From Flammulina velutipes (taxonomy: Eukaryota > Basidiomycota > Agaricomycetes > Agaricales > Physalacriaceae), in the NCBI GenBank assembly GCA_011800155.1, contig CM022373.1, positions 2,728,001 through 2,792,000 on the forward strand: a DNA stretch of 64,000 nucleotides, given 5' to 3'. The notes under the pieces were generated by a model that saw only the letters and a list, made by a program, of their open reading frames with translations, searched no databases and was not told the DNA's origin. This document shows positions 58,199-64,000 of this stretch, piece after piece; the first letter of the stretch is position 1; each line of letters begins with the position of its first letter. A program made the translations under genes and the position numbers.

Positions 58199-58622
58199 TT
58201 CGACGACTCGAGAGCGGCCCAGGATGCGTGAAAAAGAGCAGACTGGACGATGATGGCGAAAATAAACAAAGAAGAACGGCGAACTAGTCGAACAGCGCAG
58301 GGGTAGATAACAAGCTGATAAACAAAGGAGCCAATCAGATCTCTCACAATTGACGCTTATCGTGCTGACTAATATTCTGGACTCTTCGGATCTTTCGATT
58401 TGCGCAGAATTTCTATTATCAGATAGTAACTTCGACGCACCACCGCGCAACGACCGACAAGGATAAGATAAAGATAAGACAAGATTGCGCCGAATTAAAT
58501 GATCACACGAGACGCCCTATTTGTATTGGCTCTTCACAATTCGAAATAACATGGCTGGCATATAGGGCATGGGCATATGCATTGACAGTACAACAGCTAC
58601 GCGAGACAATAACGAACACCCT
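58199..58622. other. Promoter of the iron GATA gene and eL37 3' region
   Basis: Tandem minus-strand arrangement: eL37 ends at 58623 and the GATA gene starts at 58198. Contains the GATAAG cluster at 58462-58478. No other feature recognised. Confidence 0.5.
58462..58478 (+). promoter_or_regulatory. Cluster of three GATAA motifs upstream of the iron GATA gene
   Basis: GATAAGATAAAGATAAG holds three overlapping or abutting GATAA cores in one orientation, about 265 bp upstream of the GATA factor start. Such clusters are typical targets of fungal GATA factors and suggest autoregulation, which is not shown by sequence alone. Confidence 0.5.
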
Positions 58623-59447
58623 TTACGCTTCAGTGGCGGGCTTGGTCCTCTTCTTGGCCACCGTGTTCTCCCTGCACATCCCAATCAGCATTTACACCTT
58701 ACCCTGATAAAATAAAACTTGCCTGAATCCGTTTTTGAAGCGCCTCGAGACATCCTTCAAGTGCCTCATCCTTCCGGTACCAGTGGTCTTTCTGCGCTTA
58801 GCCTTCTGGCCCCATTCGAATGACCGCAGCTTGGCGGCGGGGTACCCACACTGGGAGCAAGCTAGGTAGATGAGCCATCAGAACGGCATGGATGGATAGC
58901 GTAAAGACGAACTTTTGTGCTGTCTGTGGAATGCACGGTTGCCGCAGCGCCGGCACAGCGTGTGCGACTTGGTGTGGCGCTTACTGTCGAAAAATTAGTA
59001 GCGTTCAGGTCGAATCAACAGTCTTTACATACCCAAAGGACGATGTTCCTATTCGAGGAAAAGAGAGAGTAAATCGCAAGTTCAATCATGGAAGCCCTAT
59101 AGAAAACGAACCTTTCGTCTAGAGAAAAAGGCAGTTAGCAAATCGTCTGAGGTTATACGGAGCGATAGATGGAATGGGAGGGAAATCGAAATGCATGTGT
59201 CCAAGACGAGCTGTCCAGCCCGCTGTGATGGGTACGTCCAGCGCTTTCACAATCCGGAACCTCCAACCCGCACTCTCCATCGATCTACCGCTTCCCGCGC
59301 CCAATCCAAAATTTCCGCCATCCAACTTCATCCAACATCCACCTGCCGCATCCAACCCCTCCCTTCTCCCAATCGCCTCCAAACCACCACCATCGCAAAG
59401 CCACATGCATTCCACGTCCAGAAACATCGTGAAGGGGCACTCACCAT
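58623..59447 (-). CDS. RPL37: Ribosomal protein eL37
   Basis: Zinc-binding protein of the large ribosomal subunit. The reading is [60 protein letters not shown] and ends [22 protein letters not shown] (given in pieces); the zinc ligands are the two CxxC pairs. Exon 1 codes only for the ATG (59445-59447). A 326-nt intron leads to a 7-nt exon (59112-59118), then a 16-nt exon (59033-59048). Two further exons follow, and the last is reached over a GC-AG intron (58672-58722). Stop TAA at 58623-58625. Protein length of about 94 residues is normal. The first intron may hold regulatory elements, as often in ribosomal protein genes. Confidence 0.93.
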
Positions 59448-60654
59448 TGCGTTTTAGTCTTGAGGATGGTCGGACAGTGGGCGGAGGCGTCGTGAGGTGA
59501 TGGATTTTTGGTGGTGTGGGAAACGTGGACGGATTTGGGTTGGGCTGATGTAATATGATCGCACTCCGTGCTCGAGCGCCACGCTTGGGGCTAAATGTCA
59601 CCAACCTTCACCCAACCGTCTCAGTTCAGTATGTGGCGCCCTCAAGGAAATGCAACTCTCCGTCATAGGCAGCGCATTTGGAACTCTCCTAAAAATTACA
59701 AGTGCCTTTCGACTTCGCATAAACAACTGATCTAGCTCGTTCGAGGAATCGTTGTCGGGTGTCGGGTGTCGGTGGTAAGTAAATTTGTTAAGTGCGTCCC
59801 AGCCTACGTATGATTGAACTTCGAATTTTGTGCATTTTGCTGCTTGCTTCCTCATCGAGAATTTCTCGCATGTGGCGCAATTCTAAGGATGCTTCCTACC
59901 CTCAGGATTGCCTATGGAAAATCTTAGCACATAATACCTTGCGATGCTTGTATACGTCTTTATTCTCTATCCAATATCCCACAATGCATGCAGCATATCT
60001 ATGTCCTCGCCCGGCTCTTGCCGAGAGAGCCCATCTCTTGCTTCCGTCCATCATGCATCATACCCTAGGTCAGAAGATATCTACTAACCGACACAAGGAA
60101 CTTCGCTGATACTGATCCAGGCATATCATAGAGAACTCTATTGACTACTCTGTTTGACACAGCGCCTATGATAACCTAGTGACAGTAGTATGGACTTCTT
60201 CCGTCAGATACTGTCTCTTGGTACTATCCAGTCCATCCTCGTGCCAACAAGATCCGGACTATGTCTACCTGGACCCCTTACGTTCAAGTTGACAGAGGTA
60301 TCCACTGTACCTCTGTTATCTACATCTCTCAGCGGGCTAGCGGTGTTCCCCAATACTGGCATTCAAATAGAAATGACCGTCACCGTGATTACTTCCAACC
60401 GGTCTTGACTATCGCTGACCACTTAAAATCACTCTAATTCCGTTCGTCTTATCTCTCATTCTCGTTGTTATAGCATTTACGAAACTACTGACAGCACATG
60501 GGCACCCTACCCTGCTGAAGGTGTCGCGTTTAGACGCCTCAGCTTATCCCCCCACAGCCCAAGCCGAAGCGCAACTATGAACACGGCGTCTATCATCTTG
60601 GATCCGTTGTCATAAATTCTAGGCGTTCTCAAACATCTGACTCCGTTTCATCTC
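59448..60654. other. Intergenic, about 1.2 kb
   Basis: Divergent region between eL37 (-) and the amine-oxidase gene (+). Short ORFs at 59598-59855 and 60190-60408 have no family feature and are not called. Confidence 0.4.
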
Positions 60655-62530
60655 ATGCTGCTTCCCGCTCTACTTCTCTCTCTCGTGTGGTTTGGCAGTG
60701 CTCGACCCATTGCCCAAGGATCGAACACGACTGTGCTGATACTCGGAGGAGGAGTATCCGGCGTTATCGCTGCGCGTACTCTTCATCGTCGTGGCATTCG
60801 CGACTTTGTCATCATTGAAGGACGACATGAGCTTGGTGGTCGGATGCAGAGCCATGAGCTGCAAGGCGGCTGGACGATCGAAGCGGGAGCCAACTGGATA
60901 CAGGGTACTGCTGGCTCGAATCCGATACATGAATTGGCGATGAAGCACCGTATCAGGTCGCAGCCTAATGATTTCGATAAGAGCTTCTGTGAGTCCGGTT
61001 ACATGAGCTGCGTGTTTGAGGCTGATGGATTCAAGACAGCCACGTACGATTCCAATGGGGAAGTTGACTATCATGATATTGTGGTGCGGGCTGCGGACGA
61101 ATATACGAGACTCACTGACGTTGGAGGTAAATCTTATGTTTTGTACTACGGGGATCTTTTCACATAATGTTGCGTAGTGCGCAGATTCAACGAGGATCTT
61201 GTCGACCTCAACTCGCGAGCTGGATATGCACTCATTGGGGCGAAGCCCATGAGTAAATATGAGGCAGTGGCGGAATACTTCCAGTTTGATCTGGAATTTG
61301 CTCAGACGCCAGAGCAGACATCGTGGGTAGCGCAGTCCATGGTACGTCGCCCATTCATCATTCTTTGGATACATACTGAATTATGTGTGATAGAACGATA
61401 ACTTCACATATGAAACCACGTTCGCAGATGACGCCGACCTTCTTGCTATCGATCCCCGTGGGTTCAAGGCGCTCATCCAATCAGAGGCGAATGAGTTTCT
61501 ACAGCCCAGCCAGGCAATGCTGAATACACGTGTCGTGGCTATCGACTACTCGGACAATGGCGTTTCTGTTCGTCTCGACAACGGACAGATATTGAATTCT
61601 CAGTACGCGCTTTGCACTTTTAGCCTAGGTGTCCTTCAGAGCGACGACATAACCTTTAGTCCTGTGTTACCATGTGCGTACAGTTCGTCAAGCGTTTGTA
61701 GAAGAAAACTCATGTCGACGATAGGGTATAAACAGGAAGCATTGCAAAGCATGGCCATGGGCACTTACACCAAGATATTCTTCAAGTTCAAAGATAAATT
61801 CTGGTTTGATACAGAGGTACAAAAGATCGTTCTTCGTGGCATTCTACCTCTCTTTGAACAATCAGACATGTAGATGGGCTTGTATGCCGATACAGAGCGT
61901 GGCAGATATCCCGTATGGCAAAGTCTCGACCACCCATCTTTTCTCCCCGGGAGCGGAATCATATTTGTCACTGTGACGGGCTCGCAAGCCCTCCGCGTCG
62001 AAGCTCTTCCTGACGAGCAAATAAAGGCGGAGGCGCTACAGGTACTAAGGAGCATGTTCCCCGAGCACCCGCCACAAGAGCCAGAGGATTTCTTCTTTCA
62101 TCGATGGCATTCTGACCCGCTCTTCCGCGGTTCATACTCGAACTGGCCGGCGTCGTTCTTCCCGGAACATCATATGAACGTCCGCGCGAATTTAGGGAGA
62201 TTGTATTTTGGTGGAGAGGCGACGAGTTTGAAGTATTTCGGTATGTGAGCTATTAAGATTGAATATGGTGCATTTATGAAAATGAGTTAGGTTTCCTTCA
62301 TGGAGCGTACTACGAGGGGCATGATATGGCGGAAATTATCGCACAGTGTGTGGAGACGAGGGGGAAGGAATGTAGGCAGCTGGAGCGGGTGAGGCACGTT
62401 GGTAGTACTGTCGTGGTAAGTTTCGAGTGTCCTTCTGGCGCGTCATTCTGACCTATTCTTGAAGGATGATCGTGCATCACATACCATCCAAAGCATTATT
62501 CAGGCTGATATCCGATGTACCGCTGGCTGA
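60655..62530 (+). CDS. Secreted flavin amine oxidase (polyamine-oxidase-like)
   Basis: FAD enzyme that would oxidise polyamines or related amines outside the cell. Signal peptide MLLPALLLSLVWFGSARPIA, then the FAD-binding VLILGGGVSGVIAARTL and IIEGRHELGGRMQSHEL. GGWTIEAGANWIQGT is typical of polyamine oxidases. Six introns are needed, including one after DVGG (61128-61176) and another that removes 61825-61873 between FDTE and MGLYADTERG. Later blocks are HRWHSDPLFRGSYSNWPASF and LYFGGEATSLKYF, then, after an intron, GFLHGAYYEGHDMA, which closes the flavin site. A last intron gives the end at TGA 62528-62530. All cofactor motifs are present; substrate is inferred. Confidence 0.88.
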
Positions 62531-62624
62531 TATAGATATCAAGATGTTCATGCAAGCGGCGTAAACCACAAAGATGTACATATATGATAGCCCAATACAT
62601 GATTGTTACGTTATGAAGTACATT

Positions 62625-63131
62625 TCACAGATAGTAGGTCCCAAATCCGAACGGCTCAATACCTTCAAATACGCCTAGTCAGATCCGTCGTTGTGTTCGA
62701 AAGCTCAGTAGCCACCCACCAATAGCTTTGAGACGCTTCCTGGCTTCATCTTCAAGCTTTCCTTCCTTGAATTGCAAGTTAGGATCAAGGACAGTCTCCG
62801 AAGTATCTTCGGCGTCGTTAATTATCCCTTCCTCCTCCATCTGGGTCACGACAATATAATAACATTGAGTGCGAGCTCCCGTCCTAGTCCAGACGTCGGT
62901 GGCTCCTTTTGCCTGCGCGTCTTCGTCAATGCAAAGCATGACAGTCAGGGTGAGGGCATGGTCGGCAGGAAGTGGCTCAGACCCTTTCCAAATCATGTTG
63001 GCCCATTTTGCGCCATCCTCCCGAGTGACGAGCAGGCCACCGATGATAGATTCACGCATGCGAGGAACCCTTGAGCGAGGTGACGACTTCACAGGTTGGA
63101 AACTTGAAGAGTTTTCAGTGATGGAAGCCAT
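62625..63131 (-). CDS. Hypothetical protein, about 150 residues
   Basis: No family recognised. From ATG 63131 it reads MASITENSSSFQPVKSSPRS, RVPRMRESIIGGLLVTREDG, AKWANMIW and HALTLTVMLCID, then TQCYYIVVTQMEEEG and KEGKLEDEARKRLKAIG. Without splicing it stops at 62679. A gtgggt donor and gaag acceptor would join AIG to IEPFGFGTYYL and stop at 62625-62627, which I prefer because the extension looks protein-like. An in-frame ATG at 63167 could lengthen the start by 12 codons. It lies between the amine oxidase (convergent) and lunapark (same strand). Confidence 0.5.
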
Positions 63132-63406
63132 GGTGTGACGGATGATTTTGTTGAGCCTTTGTTTCATTAAGACAATAACCGAAGGACAAAGAACGAGCTA
63201 CTTACATTCATAGAAACGAAGACTGCGAGAACAAAACGTTCTTGCACCGTTCTCGTCGTACGCAACAGGTTCCAGAGCAGGCGAAATGTAGGCGAAATGT
63301 CGACGAACAAAAATTATGTTCATTGAGGGTAACGATATACACCGCGCTCAGTAAAATGTAGTAGCTTCTGGATTATGATAGTTGGCGTCCACGGCATAGC
63401 TCGCGG

Positions 63407-64000
63407 TCATTGATCGATATCCATTGCATAATGCTCTCGTGAGGGGGATTGAATCGTATGTGGGCTTCCCGGGTTCCCAGAACTTCCTGGCGATTTCACC
63501 GAAGCTTGACCCTTCGACCGCTTCGCAGGATTTAGATGTTGGCATTTAGGACAGACATATTCTGACACGTATGAGAGCCGGAGTGACACAAAGAACGAAG
63601 AGACTCACGTAGTTCGTCCAAAGCATTTTCCTTCACCAGTCCGTTATGGGCGAAACACTTGTTACAGATGAGGGCGTAGCGCGCTGTGTCGTCTTCGTCG
63701 CCGAGGACAGCATCCGCTAGTTTGTCGTACCACTGCTTTCTGCTGGGTGTTGGGGGTAGTTGAGGAGATTGTAGTGCCGCTATGGAACAATTAAGTCTAT
63801 AAGGGTGCTGGGTGCGCATGAGTTACATACATAGTATTTCCTGCGGGGACAGTGGTGTCGGTGGCCCAACGGACTGGCGGGGTACCTTGCGCTGGGGAGT
63901 GACGGGGGCTACAGGCTGAGCCAGTGAGGAACGAGGAGAACCAGGACTAGGTCCGCCTTCATAGCGCTGGAGAAGTTCGTGGGTGGAATAGTAATTTGTC
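63407..64000 (-). CDS. LNP1: Lunapark homologue (ER tubule junction protein), C-terminal part
   Basis: The gene runs off the right edge, so only the C-terminal part is visible. It contains the lunapark zinc-ribbon region: SRKQWYDKLADAVLGDEDDT, ARYALICNKCFAHNGLVKEN and, after an intron at about 63560-63606, YVCPKCQHLNPAKR, giving two CxxC pairs. Lunapark stabilises three-way ER junctions and is anchored by N-terminal membrane hairpins, which would lie beyond the window. Upstream in the window is a Pro/Ser-rich segment (RYEGGPSPGSPRSSLAQPVA) and an intron near 63780-63830. Stop TGA at 63407-63409. Confidence 0.85.

Noticed and set aside
1..64000. CRISPR arrays, bacterial operons, riboswitches
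   Set aside because: The window is plainly fungal nuclear DNA; no regular repeat-spacer pattern was seen.

Overview
The window is nuclear DNA of a basidiomycete fungus, almost certainly an Agaricomycete. Genes are compact and split by many 45-60 nt GT-AG introns. Families expanded in mushrooms are present (DUF6535, DUF6534, caspase-domain, MYND and F-box proteins), next to a basidiomycete-style core set. All assignments come from reading the DNA and reconstructed exons by eye; no search was run. Gene ends are start codon to stop codon, and exon borders are my own splice models.

Layout. 0.7-6.6 kb: secreted GH76 mannanase, a 372-bp MITE, an F-box protein and the spliceosomal cyclophilin CWC27. 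7-13.5 kb: DUF6535 membrane protein (-), secreted M28 aminopeptidase (+) and DUF6534 membrane protein (-). 15-22 kb: tail-anchored ERAD E2 UBC6, mismatch-repair MSH2 and a short Aip3/Bud6-N protein. 23.8-33 kb: a RhoGEF-PH-FYVE protein, a probable zinc-finger protein and the SAE2/CtIP resection factor. 33.9-35.2 kb: an intron-containing tRNA-Gly and VPS74/GOLPH3. 36.7-43.2 kb: caspase-domain protein, APH-fold kinase and MKT1. 43.7-49.3 kb: a four-member tandem family of secreted proteins I do not recognise. 49.6-53.4 kb: a fucosyltransferase-like type II membrane enzyme and a Pro/Ser-rich protein. 53.7-55.6 kb: a damaged MYND gene, a fragment of a second copy and a 30-bp perfect palindrome. 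56-59.4 kb: a two-finger iron GATA repressor (SRE/Urbs1 type) and ribosomal protein eL37. 60.6-64 kb: secreted polyamine-oxidase-like flavoenzyme, an unknown small protein and the C-terminal half of lunapark.

The best candidate for something undescribed is the 43.7-49.3 kb cluster. All four genes share a TATA box, a 5' leader and a signal-peptide exon ending in Arg at a phase-0 intron, followed by a Gly-rich segment. Two members are short and stop near a Lys-Arg site. Two carry further exons with a Cys-containing basic block and a conserved helical domain. The last duplication also copied the 3' flank that serves as promoter of the neighbouring fucosyltransferase-like gene.

Two conserved genes (UBC6, eL37) need GC-AG introns to give the family protein, and eL37 begins with 3-, 7- and 16-nt coding exons. 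The genes mostly look independent. Functional links are limited to DNA repair (MSH2, SAE2), ER/Golgi membrane biology (UBC6, VPS74, lunapark) and possible self-control of the iron GATA factor.
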